Below are positions 11,096 through 20,012 of a stretch of 64,000 nt of DNA, in pieces. Under the pieces are notes generated by a model. That model saw only the letters and a list, made by a program, of their open reading frames with translations. It made no database searches and had not been told where the DNA came from. The translations under genes and the position numbers were made by a program. How positions within the stretch are numbered: the stretch's first letter is position 1; the number at the start of each line of letters is the position of its first letter. The stretch comes from Solwaraspora sp. WMMD1047 (GTDB lineage Bacteria; Actinomycetota; Actinomycetes; Mycobacteriales; Micromonosporaceae): NCBI RefSeq assembly GCF_029626155.1, contig NZ_JARUBL010000001.1, positions 434,001 through 498,000 on the forward strand, given 5' to 3'.

Positions 11096-12280
11096 TCAGA
11101 CGTAGCGTTCCAGGATGGACGCTTCGGCGAGCCGGGATAGGCCCTCCCGGACTCCGCGGGCCCGGGCGTCGCCGACCCCGTCGACCGCCTGCAGGTCCTC
11201 GACGGTGGCCCCGAGCAGCCGTTGAAGACTGCCGAAGTGGCCGACCAGCCGGTCGACGACCGTGCCGGGCAGCCGGGGCACCTTGGCGAGCAGCCGGAAG
11301 CCGCGTGGGCTGACCGCGCCGTCGAGGGCGTCCGACGCCCCGGCGTAGCCGATCGCCTTGGCGACCGCGACCAGGTCGATCAGCTCGGTGGCGGTGAGCA
11401 GGTCCAGCTCGACCAGGGCTTCGTCGAGGGTACGCGCCTTGCGGCCGGTGGGGAGATAGTCCCGGATCACCAGGGTCCGGTCGGCGTCCACCCCAGCCAT
11501 CAGCTCGTCGAGCTGCAGCGCGAGGAGTCGGCCGTCGGTGCCGAGTTCGACCACGTAGCCGGCGATCTCGTCGGCGATCCGGCGGACCATCTCCAGCCGC
11601 TGCACCACGGCCACCGCGTCGCGGACGGTGACCAGATCCTCGATCTCCAGTGCCGACAGGGTGCCGGAGACCTCATCCAGTCGGAGCTTGTAGCGCTCCA
11701 GGGTGGCCAGCGCCTGGTTCGCCCGGGACAGGATCGCGGCCGAGTCGTCGAGCACGTGCCGCTGGCCGTTGACGTAGAGGCTGATGATCCGCATCGACTG
11801 GCTGACCGATATCACCGGGTAGCCGGTCTGTCGGGCGACCCGCTCGGCGGTCCGGTGCCGGGTGCCGGACTCCTCGGTGGGGATCGACGGATCGGGCATC
11901 AGATGCACCGCGGCCCGGACGATCCGGGTGCCGTCGCTGGAGAGCACCACTGCGCCGTCCATCTTGCACAGCTCCCGGACCCGGGTGGACGAGAACTCGA
12001 CATCGAGCGGGAAGCCGCCGGTGCAGAGGGTCTCGACGACCTTGTCGTAGCCGAGGACGATGAGCGCGCCGGTGCGACCGCGCAGGATCCGCTCCAGGCC
12101 GTCCCGCAGGGCGGTGCCCGGTGCCATCAGCGCGAGGTTCGCCCGCAGCGGGTCACCGCTGAGGCCGGGGCCGGTCACGGTCACGCCGGCGCCCACGGGT
12201 CGCGCCGGCGGCCCCACGGCGCTGGTGCGCACCTGGGGACTCGCGCTGGCGGTTCGGTTCGCGTCGCGGTCGATGGGCAC
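11096..12280 (-). CDS. disA: DNA integrity scanning protein DisA, diadenylate cyclase
   Basis: DisA makes c-di-AMP and scans DNA for branched structures. The 394-residue protein has the DAC domain with DGA (108-110) and RHR (141-143), the helical spine, and a C-terminal HhH domain ([16 protein letters not shown]). Compared with the M. tuberculosis protein it has about 40 extra N-terminal residues before [16 protein letters not shown]. The GTG at 12280 is nevertheless supported: TAGAAT (12287-12292) sits exactly 6 nt ahead, as in leaderless genes. It lies downstream of radA on the same strand, the order usual in many bacteria. RadA is reported to modulate DisA activity in Bacillus. Confidence 0.96.
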   Translation of the reverse strand: MPIDRDANRTASASPQVRTSAVGPPARPVGAGVTVTGPGLSGDPLRANLALMAPGTALRDGLERILRGRTGALIVLGYDKVVETLCTGGFPLDVEFSSTRVRELCKMDGAVVLSSDGTRIVRAAVHLMPDPSIPTEESGTRHRTAERVARQTGYPVISVSQSMRIISLYVNGQRHVLDDSAAILSRANQALATLERYKLRLDEVSGTLSALEIEDLVTVRDAVAVVQRLEMVRRIADEIAGYVVELGTDGRLLALQLDELMAGVDADRTLVIRDYLPTGRKARTLDEALVELDLLTATELIDLVAVAKAIGYAGASDALDGAVSPRGFRLLAKVPRLPGTVVDRLVGHFGSLQRLLGATVEDLQAVDGVGDARARGVREGLSRLAEASILERYV

Positions 12281-12459
12281 GCGGATATTCTACGGACCGA
12301 CCTGCGTTGGGTGCTGTCGCGGTTACTGTCGCGTGCCAATGCGTTCACTCCTCTGCCCGCGGCCGACCGTCCCGACGGCCGGCCAGACCCTGAAGTGTCC
12401 AGTTTGTAACCTTCGGCGCGGCTGGCGGGAAGGGCTCTGGCAAATCCGTGACCGTTCGA

Positions 12460-13890
12460 CTACTCAACTGATACGCGCGCTGCGCTCTGCAGGGCAGATC
12501 GTACGTCGGTGACTTCCATCACGCGGACGTTCCCCGGCGCGACGCCGGTCGCCTCCGGCCCGCAACCACTGGGCACCAACGCGTACCGGAATCCCAGCCG
12601 GGCCGCCTCGGCGAGCCGGCGGGGGACCGCGCCGACCCGACGCACCTCACCGGTCAGCCCCACCTCGCCGATCGCCACCAGGGTCGGAGCGATGGCGAGG
12701 TTGAGCCCGCCGGAGGCGACCGCGAGGGCGACGGCCAGGTCGGCGGCCGGCTCGACCACCCGGATGCCGCCCACGGTCGCCGCGAAGACCTCCTTGTCGT
12801 GCAGGGTGAGGCGCTCGGTGCGGCGCTGCAGGACGGCGAGGACCATCGCCAGCCGGGCGCTGTCCAGGCCGGAGACGGTCCGTCGCGGCGAGCCGGCGAC
12901 GGTCGCACCGATCAGGGCCTGCACCTCGGTGACGAGCGCGCGGCGGCCCTCCATCGCGACGGTCACGCAGGTGCCGGGGACCGGCTCGGAGTAACGGGTC
13001 AGGAACAGCCCGGACGGGTCGGGCAGGCCGCTGATTCCGCCCTCGTGCATCTCGAAGCAGCCGACCTCGTCGGCGGTGCCGAACCGGTTCTTGACGCCGC
13101 GCACCATCCGCAGCGACGAGTGCTTGTCGCCCTCGAAGTGCAGCACCACATCCACCAGGTGCTCCAGCACCCGGGGGCCGGCAACCTGGCCGTCCTTGGT
13201 GACATGGCCGACCAGCACGGTCGCGATGCCGCGTTCCTTCGCCACCGCGACCAGGGCGGCGGTCACCGCCCGAACCTGGGTGACGCCGCCGGAGACCCCG
13301 TCTGTGCCCGGCGTCGAGATGGTCTGCACCGAGTCCAGGACCAGCAGGCCGGGTTTGACCGCGTCAAGGTGGCCGAGGACCGCCGAGAGGTCGTTCTCGG
13401 CGGCCAGGTAGAGCTGGTCGTGCAGGGCGCCCATCCGCTCGGCGCGCAGCCGCACCTGACTCACCGACTCCTCGCCGCTGACCACCAGGGACGGGCTCCC
13501 GCCGCCGGCCGCCCACTGCTGGGCGACGTCCAGCAGCAGGGTCGACTTGCCCACCCCCGGCTCACCGGCGAGCAGCACCACCGCCCCCGGCACCAGCCCG
13601 CCACCGAGCACCCGGTCGAGTTCCGAGACACCGGTGGGCCGGGCCCGCGCCGGCGCGGCGCTGACGGTGGCGATCGGCCGGGCCGGTTCGGCCGGGGCGC
13701 GGGAGCTGACCACCCGTCCGGAGACGGTCGGCCCGGTGAGCGTCGACTCGACGACCGCGCCCCACTCGCCGCACTCGGGGCACCGCCCGACCCATTTCGG
13801 CGGCTGGTGCCCGCAGGCGTCACACTGGTACGCCGGGCGGGGTTCACGAACGCGGGCGGTCGCGCCCCGGGGCGCGGGTCGGGTGCTCAC
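12460..13890 (-). CDS. radA: DNA repair protein RadA (Sms)
   Basis: RadA is a hexameric helicase-like ATPase acting in recombination intermediate processing. The 476-residue protein has a C4 zinc finger (CDACGH...CPECGEWG, about 23-43), a RecA-like core with Walker A GEPGVGKST (near 110), the KNRFGT motif (near 270) that distinguishes RadA from RecA, and a Lon-like C-terminal domain. Two GTG codons are adjacent (13893 and 13890). The second is preferred because TAGCGT (13897-13902) lies 6 nt upstream of it, giving leaderless spacing. About 180 bases without a recognisable gene separate it from disA. Confidence 0.96.
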   Translation of the reverse strand: MSTRPAPRGATARVREPRPAYQCDACGHQPPKWVGRCPECGEWGAVVESTLTGPTVSGRVVSSRAPAEPARPIATVSAAPARARPTGVSELDRVLGGGLVPGAVVLLAGEPGVGKSTLLLDVAQQWAAGGGSPSLVVSGEESVSQVRLRAERMGALHDQLYLAAENDLSAVLGHLDAVKPGLLVLDSVQTISTPGTDGVSGGVTQVRAVTAALVAVAKERGIATVLVGHVTKDGQVAGPRVLEHLVDVVLHFEGDKHSSLRMVRGVKNRFGTADEVGCFEMHEGGISGLPDPSGLFLTRYSEPVPGTCVTVAMEGRRALVTEVQALIGATVAGSPRRTVSGLDSARLAMVLAVLQRRTERLTLHDKEVFAATVGGIRVVEPAADLAVALAVASGGLNLAIAPTLVAIGEVGLTGEVRRVGAVPRRLAEAARLGFRYALVPSGCGPEATGVAPGNVRVMEVTDVRSALQSAARVSVE

Positions 13891-13949
13891 CACCCGACGC
13901 TAGCCAACGGGTACGACGGATTCCCGGCGACCCGCCTCCAGCGGTCCGG

Positions 13950-14702
13950 TCAGCCGCCGTGCCCCTCGTCGCCGACCGGCAGCGAGCCGCGCGGGGCCGG
14001 GCTCTGCGGCACCGCCACCGGCACCGGAGTCTCCAGCCGTTCCCCGTTGACCTCGAAGGTCAGGTTGACCGACCGGCCCGGGGCCAGCGCGGTGTCCAGC
14101 CCGACCAGTTGCAGGATTCGACCGGTCTCGTCGTTGAGCAGGAGGTAACCAAGGGCGGGGATCTCGACCTGGGCCGGTGCGCCGGCCGGCGGCGCGGGAG
14201 TGGCGGGGACGGTCGGGTCCGGGGTGGCGGGCACGCCGGGGCTGGCCGAGGGGTCGGGTCGGCCACTCGCGCCGGGGCTGGGCTCGACGGTGGGGGTGGC
14301 CGGCGGTTCGCCGGTCGGGTCGGGCGAGGCGTCCGGGCTGGCCGCGGTGGTCGGGCTGGGGGTGGCAGCCGGGGTCGCGGTCGTGTCGACCAGGACGACG
14401 GCCTCGGCGCTGTCGGTGGTCACCGTGACGGTGATGGGCTGGGCCGAGTCGTTGTAGAGGGCCATTGACAGCGGGGCGTCACCACCGGACGGGTAGCCGA
14501 GCGGGTCGGAGTACTCGACTATGGCGTTGCGGACCTTGAACAGTCCGTCCGTTGTCTCCACGTTCACGCCCGGCACGGCCGGCCGGATGTTGGCGGTCTC
14601 GGCGATCTGCCCGGCCCCGCACCCGGACATCAGCAGCCCGGTGGTGGCCGCGCCGGCCAACAGCACGGCGCCTCGCCGGGCTCCCCTGATCGAGCGCGTC
14701 AC
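13950..14702 (-). CDS. LpqE-like secreted lipoprotein
   Basis: A lipoprotein signal peptide ends at the lipobox LMSGC (Cys28 of 250). The mature part has a beta-sandwich-like first half (VRNAIVEYSD..., LSMALYNDSAQPITVTVTTDSAEAV) and a last part (VEIPALGYLLLNDETGRILQLVGL, then LAPGRSVNLTFEVNG) recalling the PCu(A)C/DUF461-like fold of mycobacterial LpqE. About 70 residues rich in Pro, Thr, Ser and Ala are inserted between them. I see no Met/His copper motif. The position next to radA matches lpqE. The GTG start has an excellent SD (GAGGAGGACC). The lpqE relationship is inferred from synteny and style. Confidence 0.7.
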   Translation of the reverse strand: MTRSIRGARRGAVLLAGAATTGLLMSGCGAGQIAETANIRPAVPGVNVETTDGLFKVRNAIVEYSDPLGYPSGGDAPLSMALYNDSAQPITVTVTTDSAEAVVLVDTTATPAATPSPTTAASPDASPDPTGEPPATPTVEPSPGASGRPDPSASPGVPATPDPTVPATPAPPAGAPAQVEIPALGYLLLNDETGRILQLVGLDTALAPGRSVNLTFEVNGERLETPVPVAVPQSPAPRGSLPVGDEGHGG

Positions 14703-14873
14703 GTCGGTCCTCCTCGTAGCGAATCCCCGCTCCGGGGACGGACCCCGGGCACGGTGGCCATACCCGCGCAGACCGGGCTCCAGGGTAGTGGTGGCTGATC
14801 AGCCCTCGTACGCCGACCCGGGGAGTCGGCCGCGGTCGCCAGGTCCGGGCCGCGGGTCAGGGCTGGCCACGGG

Positions 14874-15707
14874 TCAGGGCTGAAGGCCGCGGCCGCTGGC
14901 GACCAGCAGCGCCACGTCGATGAGCGCCACCAGCATCACCGCCCGGAAGATGGCCACCGGGCGGTCCTGCCGGTGGCCGGCGTACCAGCCGACGGGCAGC
15001 ACCACCGCGGCGGCGCCGATCGCCGCGACGCCCGCCCAGGTGGGCGCGCCCGGTGGTCCGAGGACCAGCACCGCCGTGGCGGCCAGCAGCAGCCCGGCGG
15101 CGGCCGCCCGGGACCCGGCCGGCCCCACCCGGTGCGGCAGGCCCCGGACGCCGGTCCGGGCGTCGTCGGCCAGGTCGGGCAGCGCGTTGGCGAAGTGCGC
15201 ACCGGCTCCGAGCAGCGCACCCGCCGCGATCAGCCAGGCCGGCGGCGTCGGCACGCCGGGCAGCGCGAGTACGACGAAGGCCGGCAACGTCCCGAACGAG
15301 AACGCGTACGGCAGGACGGAGGCGGGGGTGAACTTCAGCGGCCAGTTGTAGAGCAGCGCGGAGATCAGCGCCAGGGTGATCCAGAGCGCTGCGGTGGGGT
15401 TGGTGGTCAGCCCGAGCACCGGGGTCGCCGCGGCGGCGAGCAGCCCGGCGGTTCCGACCGTGCGGCGACGCACGGCGGCACCGGGGATGGGCTTGTCCGC
15501 CCGCCCGACCCGGGCGTCCCGGTCGGCGTCCAGCCAGTCGTTGGTCCAGCCCACCGCGAGCTGGGTGGCGAGCACCGTCGCGGCCACCGCGGCGATCCCG
15601 GCCGGTCGGTGGCCCACTCCCCAGGCGAGCAGTCCGGCGATGGTGGTGACCGCCACCGCCGGTTCGGGATGACTCGCCCGGACCAGCCCCCACAGCAAGC
15701 GCGACAT
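14874..15707 (-). CDS. UbiA-family prenyltransferase
   Basis: The 277-residue integral membrane protein has seven to nine hydrophobic helices and both Asp-rich UbiA motifs: NDWLDADRD (56-64) and DLADD in ALPDLADDARTGVRGLP (about 175-191). These bind the prenyl diphosphate through Mg2+, so it should attach a prenyl chain to an aromatic ring. It is divergent by 47 bases from a methyltransferase that leads to a type III PKS, which suggests the acceptor is the PKS product. A role in menaquinone synthesis cannot be excluded, but no men genes are nearby. Confidence 0.85.
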   Translation of the reverse strand: MSRLLWGLVRASHPEPAVAVTTIAGLLAWGVGHRPAGIAAVAATVLATQLAVGWTNDWLDADRDARVGRADKPIPGAAVRRRTVGTAGLLAAAATPVLGLTTNPTAALWITLALISALLYNWPLKFTPASVLPYAFSFGTLPAFVVLALPGVPTPPAWLIAAGALLGAGAHFANALPDLADDARTGVRGLPHRVGPAGSRAAAAGLLLAATAVLVLGPPGAPTWAGVAAIGAAAVVLPVGWYAGHRQDRPVAIFRAVMLVALIDVALLVASGRGLQP

Positions 15708-15754
15708 AGCCGGAAGTCTGGCTGTTACCGGGGAGTCGTGCCACGCTCGATCCC

Positions 15755-16552
15755 ATGTGGGTGGCGGACTCGGGAACGACGGCGGGCCGGCCCGACCGGT
15801 CCGGGGTCCGGCGGCGGGCGCCGAACGACCCGGGGCAGTACGACGATCTGGCCGCCGAATGGTGGCGGCCGGACGGCGCGTTCGCGGTGCTGCACTGGCT
15901 GGCCGAGGCCCGGGCCGGGCTGATCCCGCCGGCCACCCGCCCGGGCGCGGTGCTGGTGGACCTGGGCTGCGGCGGCGGTCTGCTCGCCCCGCACGTGGCC
16001 GGCAAGGGCTACCGGCACGTCGGAGTGGACCTGGTTCGGTCCGGGTTGGACCAGGCCGCGGCGCACGGGGTGGCCGCGGTGCAGGGCGATGCCACGGCGG
16101 TGCCGCTGGCGGATGGTTGCGCCGACGTGGTGAGCGCGGGGGAGCTGTTGGAGCACGTGCCGGACTGGCGGGCCGCGGTGGCCGAGGCGTGCCGGCTGCT
16201 GCGGCCGGGCGGGACGCTGGTCCTGGACACGCTCAACGCGACCGCGCTGAGTCGATTGCTGGCCGTCCGGGTGGCGGAGCGGTTGCCGGGGGTGCCCCGG
16301 GGTATTCACGACCCGGGGCTGTTCGTGGACTCGGCGGCGCTTGTCGCGCAGTGCGCCCGGCATGGGGTGCCGCTGCGGGTGCGGGGGATCAGGCCGGCGG
16401 TCGGGCCGGCGCTGAGGTGGCTGGCCCGGCGGGCGGCGGGTGCTTCGGGTCGTGCCGGTGCGGGTGCGGTCCGGTCGGCGGGTCGGCCGCGGGTCGTACC
16501 GACCTGGTCGACGGCGGTGTTGTACCAGGGTTGGGGCGTTCGGGTGGGCTGA
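15755..16552 (+). CDS. UbiG-like SAM-dependent methyltransferase
   Basis: The 265-residue protein has motif I VLVDLGCGGGLLAPHVA, post-I VGVDLV, motif II ADVVSAGELLEHVPDW and motif III LLRPGGTLVLDTLNATALSRLLAVR. That pattern is close to UbiG/Coq3 O-methyltransferases acting on quinone precursors. The end (GIHDPGLFVD... PTWSTAVLYQGWGVRVG) also resembles that group. It is first in a co-directional run with a flavoprotein and the type III PKS, so O-methylation of the polyketide ring is the likely role (inference). Base composition is like its neighbours. Confidence 0.82.
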   Translation: MWVADSGTTAGRPDRSGVRRRAPNDPGQYDDLAAEWWRPDGAFAVLHWLAEARAGLIPPATRPGAVLVDLGCGGGLLAPHVAGKGYRHVGVDLVRSGLDQAAAHGVAAVQGDATAVPLADGCADVVSAGELLEHVPDWRAAVAEACRLLRPGGTLVLDTLNATALSRLLAVRVAERLPGVPRGIHDPGLFVDSAALVAQCARHGVPLRVRGIRPAVGPALRWLARRAAGASGRAGAGAVRSAGRPRVVPTWSTAVLYQGWGVRVG

Positions 16553-16608
16553 CCTGCGGGTTGTTCCGGTCGGGCGGTTGCCGGATGACGGGCAGAAGGG
16601 TGGCAGGG

Positions 16609-17778
16609 ATGGGGCAGGACGCGCTCGAATCGGCACGCCGGTTGGCGCCTCGGTTGGCGGCCCGGGCCGCCGAGCACGATCGGGACGGCAGCTTCCCGGT
16701 GGCGGACTTCGCCGACCTGCGGGCGGCCGGGTTGTTCGGCCTGATGGTCCCGCCCGAACTGGGCGGCCTGGGCGCGCGGTTCGCCGAGTACGCCGCGGTC
16801 GCCACCGAGCTGGCCAGGGGAAACGGCGCGACCGCCCTGGTGTTCAACATGCACGCTTCGGTCACGGGTGCGCTCGGGGCGGTGACCGAGGAGGTGGCCG
16901 AGGCGCTCGGCGTACCGGAGGAGGCCCTGGCCGCCCGGGACCGGTTGCTCGCCGAGGCCGCCGCCGGATCCTGGTACGGGGTGGCGATGAGCGAACGCGG
17001 CGCCGGCTCCCGACTCTCCCAGTTGACGACCAGCTATCAACCGGTTGCCGACGGCTACCGGATCACCGGCGCGAAGACCTTCTGTTCCGGCGCCGGCCAC
17101 GCCGACGGTTACCTGGTGGCCGCCCGCAGTGCCGCAGACCAGTCGGTGGTCTCGCAGTTTCTGGTGCCCGCCACGGTGGACGGGCTACGGGTGGAGCCGA
17201 GTTGGGACGCCCTCGGGATGCGTGCCACCGCCTCGCACGATCTGCATCTGGACGTGACGGTGCCGGCGGACCGGCTGCTCGGTGGGGTGGAGGGCCTGGC
17301 TCTGGTGGTCGCCCAGCTCATGCCGCACTGGCTGGTGGCCAGCTACGCGGCGGTCTACGTCGGGGTGGCCCGGGCGGCGGTGGACGCCGCCGTCGAGCAC
17401 CTGACGGCGCGCGGGCTCACCGGTCTGCCGGCGGTCCGGGCGAGGATCGGCCGGGCGGACGCGGCGGTGGCGGCGGCCCAACTCACGGTCGAGGAGGCGG
17501 CGCGTCGGGTGGACGAGAACCCGGGCGACGCGGAGACGAACCGGTGGGTGTGGCGGGCGAAGTTGCTGGCCGGTACGACCGCGGCGGAGGTGGCGGCGTC
17601 GATGCTGGAGGCGGCGGGCACCTCGGCGACCCGCCGGGGACACCCGCTGGAGCGGCTGTACCGCGACGCCCGGTGCGGGTCGCTGCACCCGGCGACCTCC
17701 GATGTCTGCGCCGACTGGTTGGGGGTGGCCGCCCTGGGTGGCGACCCGGACCGGGACGGTTCGGCGCCCCGATGGTGA
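16609..17778 (+). CDS. Acyl-CoA-dehydrogenase-fold flavoprotein
   Basis: The 389-residue protein has the three-part ACAD fold: an N-terminal helical domain, a middle beta domain (YGVAMSERGAGSRLSQLTT, ITGAKTFCSGAGHADGYLV) and a C-terminal four-helix domain. At the end it reads LERLYRDARCGSLHPATSD, where true acyl-CoA dehydrogenases have RDAR...YEGT, and I see no obvious catalytic Glu. This is closer to ACAD-fold monooxygenases (HsaA/DszC-like). In this cluster a ring hydroxylase would fit. ATG 16609 is chosen for AGAAGGG about 10 nt upstream; ATG 16585 in the same frame is the alternative. Confidence 0.78.
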   Translation: MGQDALESARRLAPRLAARAAEHDRDGSFPVADFADLRAAGLFGLMVPPELGGLGARFAEYAAVATELARGNGATALVFNMHASVTGALGAVTEEVAEALGVPEEALAARDRLLAEAAAGSWYGVAMSERGAGSRLSQLTTSYQPVADGYRITGAKTFCSGAGHADGYLVAARSAADQSVVSQFLVPATVDGLRVEPSWDALGMRATASHDLHLDVTVPADRLLGGVEGLALVVAQLMPHWLVASYAAVYVGVARAAVDAAVEHLTARGLTGLPAVRARIGRADAAVAAAQLTVEEAARRVDENPGDAETNRWVWRAKLLAGTTAAEVAASMLEAAGTSATRRGHPLERLYRDARCGSLHPATSDVCADWLGVAALGGDPDRDGSAPRW

Positions 17779-17849
17779 CCCCTTCCCGATCCGGTGACCT
17801 CTCATCGGCTGACTTCTCATCGGCACGGCAGGCGGACCGGAAGGTGGAG

Positions 17850-18944
17850 ATGGTGGACGGGTCACCGGTGATCGCGGGCATCGGCGTGGCGCTGCCGCCC
17901 CGGGCGTCGCAGGCGGAGCTCTGGGACGGCTTCTTCTCCCGGCACTTCCAGGGGGCCACCCGGGGGTTGGCGGAGCGGATCTTCGCCAACTCGGGGGTCC
18001 AGACCCGGCAGGCGGCCGTGAATCCGCTGCTGGAGGACGTGTCGGAGTGGCCGACCGAGCGGCGGATGCGCCGCTATCTGGTCGAGGCGCTGCCGTTGGG
18101 CAAGGAGGCGGTCGGCCGGGCGCTCACCGACGCCGGGCTGGCCGTCGGCGACATCGGACTCTTCGTGGTCTGCTCCTGCACCGGGTACGCCACTCCGGGC
18201 CTGGACATCCTGCTCGCCCGGGATCTGGCGATGAGCCCGGACACCCAGCGGATGTTCGTCGGGCACATGGGCTGTTACGCGGCCCTGCCCGGGCTGGGCG
18301 CGGCGGGTGACTTCGTCACCGCCCGGGGCCGGGCGGCGCTGCTGCTCTGCGCCGAGCTGACCAGCCTGCACCTCCAGCCCTCGGCGACCCGGATGGACAC
18401 CCAGCAGATCGTCTCGCACGCGCTCTTCTCCGACGCGGCCGTGGCCGTGGTGGTCGCACCGGCGGCGGGTGGCCCGGCCCGACCCGGCGCGGGTGCCCGG
18501 GTGGGCGCTGGTTACGCGGTCCGCGAGGTGGCCGCGGTCACCGACACCTCGACGGCCGACCACATGACCTGGGACGTCACCGACCGGGGATTCCGGATGG
18601 GGCTGTCGTCGAAGGTCCCGCAGGTGCTGGCCGCGCACGTCGGTGGCCTGGTGGACGGGGTCCTCGACCGGCACGGACTGACCCGGTCCGAGGTGGACGG
18701 CTGGGCGGTCCATCCCGGGGGTCCCCGGATTCTCAACGTGGTGGAGCGGGAGTTGGGGCTGGCTGCCGACGGGTTGGCGGCGTCCCGGGCGACCCTGGCG
18801 GAGCACGGCAACTGCTCGTCGCCGACCAGCCTGTTGATCCTGGACCGGTTGCGCCGGGCCACGCGACCGGCGGAACGGATCGTGATGTTGGCGTTCGGCC
18901 CGGGGCTGACCCTCTACGCAGCGCTGCTCCAGCGCGCCGCCTAA
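17850..18944 (+). CDS. Type III polyketide synthase (chalcone/stilbene synthase superfamily)
   Basis: The 364-residue protein has the catalytic triad: Cys142 in VGHMGCYAALPGLG, His288 in WAVHPGGPRIL and Asn321 in AEHGNCSSPTS, plus CSCTGYATPGLD. Type III PKSs extend an acyl-CoA starter with malonyl-CoA and cyclise it; the bacterial members nearest in style make alkylresorcinols or alkylpyrones. ATG 17850 has a good SD (GGAAGGTGGAG). An in-frame ATG at 17772 would overlap the preceding gene by 7 bases but adds an atypical 26 residues. Clustered with a UbiA enzyme, an O-methyltransferase and a flavoprotein, it probably makes the core of a phenolic lipid. Confidence 0.92.
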   Translation: MVDGSPVIAGIGVALPPRASQAELWDGFFSRHFQGATRGLAERIFANSGVQTRQAAVNPLLEDVSEWPTERRMRRYLVEALPLGKEAVGRALTDAGLAVGDIGLFVVCSCTGYATPGLDILLARDLAMSPDTQRMFVGHMGCYAALPGLGAAGDFVTARGRAALLLCAELTSLHLQPSATRMDTQQIVSHALFSDAAVAVVVAPAAGGPARPGAGARVGAGYAVREVAAVTDTSTADHMTWDVTDRGFRMGLSSKVPQVLAAHVGGLVDGVLDRHGLTRSEVDGWAVHPGGPRILNVVERELGLAADGLAASRATLAEHGNCSSPTSLLILDRLRRATRPAERIVMLAFGPGLTLYAALLQRAA

Positions 18945-18946
18945 CC

Positions 18947-19687
18947 TCAGCGCGTGGCCAGTTCGGCGAGGTCGGTCCGGTAGTCGTCGACCGAGGTGAC
19001 CGTCGGCACGATCCGGACCACCTGGCCGGCCGGGCCGACCAGCATCGCGCTGGCGCTGCCGGGTGCCGGGGTCGGTGGCAGCCAGCCGCGCAGTCCGCCG
19101 GCGGGGTCGGCGAGTGACCGGACCGGCGCGGCGACGATGCTGGGTTGCCGGGGCACCGGGCTGGGCACGGCCTGGCCGCTGATCAGGGCCACCACCGTCA
19201 CGCCGGGGGGCGCGACCCGGGCGGCGGTGTTCACCTCGTCCACGCAGTCGCAGTCGTCGATGAAGATGATCATGGCAGGCAGCAGGCTGCGCAGCGGGAC
19301 GGTCTCGCCTCCTTCGCCGACCACGTCGAGGGCGGGCAGTAGCCGGCCGGGCTGGCCGGTGGGGGCCGTCCGCGGCGGACCCTGGCGGGGTTGGCCCGAC
19401 CAGACGGCGGCGAAGAGGCTGGTCAGGGTGGCGAGCACCGCGATCGACATGATCAGCAGCGAGAGTCGCAGCGAGGAGGGTCCGCCGTCGCCGGACAGTC
19501 CCAGCCGCCGTCGCCAGCGCCGTCGGCGGGCGATCCGCCGCAGCTCGTGCCGAACCTGGCTGGACTCCTCGGCCAGCTCGGCGGGATCGTCGGGAATGAC
19601 GATCGGACCCCAGTCGGCCGGCAACTCGGGCAGGCCGTCAGATGCGCCGCCGTCGGGCCATCCGTCGCCGTTGCCCGAGGTGCTCAT
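18947..19687 (-). CDS. Membrane-anchored thioredoxin-fold-like protein
   Basis: The 246-residue product has an acidic cytoplasmic N-terminus, a basic stretch (RRIARRRRWRRRLGL), one transmembrane helix (about 75-98, LRLSLLIMSIAVLATLTSLFA) and an extracytoplasmic domain. That domain resembles a thioredoxin fold: a strand MIIFIDDCDCVDEVN with a CxC in place of the CxxC, then repeated strands VTVVALISG and ASAMLVGPAGQVVRIVP. ATG 19687 is preferred over 19708 because AGGGGGG precedes it. The stop lies 2 bases from the convergent PKS stop. A redox or cytochrome-maturation-type role is possible but unproven. Confidence 0.68.
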   Translation of the reverse strand: MSTSGNGDGWPDGGASDGLPELPADWGPIVIPDDPAELAEESSQVRHELRRIARRRRWRRRLGLSGDGGPSSLRLSLLIMSIAVLATLTSLFAAVWSGQPRQGPPRTAPTGQPGRLLPALDVVGEGGETVPLRSLLPAMIIFIDDCDCVDEVNTAARVAPPGVTVVALISGQAVPSPVPRQPSIVAAPVRSLADPAGGLRGWLPPTPAPGSASAMLVGPAGQVVRIVPTVTSVDDYRTDLAELATR

Positions 19688-20012
19688 CGCGCCCCCCTGG
19701 TCGTCCACCGATCGATCGTGTTGTCCCTCCAGCGTCCCGTAAGGCCGCTCGTACCGCTAGTGCCCGCCAACCCTTAAGGGGGAGAGATATGCTTGAACCG
19801 CCGGAACGCCCTAGATCGGATTTTTCCGTCCCGGCCTTGCCAGCTGGTGACCTAGAAGTTACGCAGAGTGTCGGTTTCCGGGGTTCCGTGTCCTGTCAAG
19901 CCGGAGAAAGACCTCTCACAGGGCCTCTGAGCTGCGCTTACGGTCGGGCCTGTGGTGGGACACCAGGGCCTGCCCGTGTTACGCTAGACACAGCGAAAGG
20001 GGTTTCGAACCT
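19688..20012 (+). other. Intergenic region upstream of carD
   Basis: About 325 bases between divergent genes. An open frame starts at an ATG behind GGGGAGAGAT (near 19790) but runs into carD out of frame and shows no protein character, so I do not call it. A TACGCT hexamer (19980-19985) about 30 bases ahead of carD may be a -10; the -35 is unclear. The carD RBS is GAAAGGGG. Confidence 0.4.

Noticed and set aside
19790-20012. Small open frame with an RBS-like sequence upstream of carD
   Set aside because: It runs through the carD start in another frame and its translation has no protein character.
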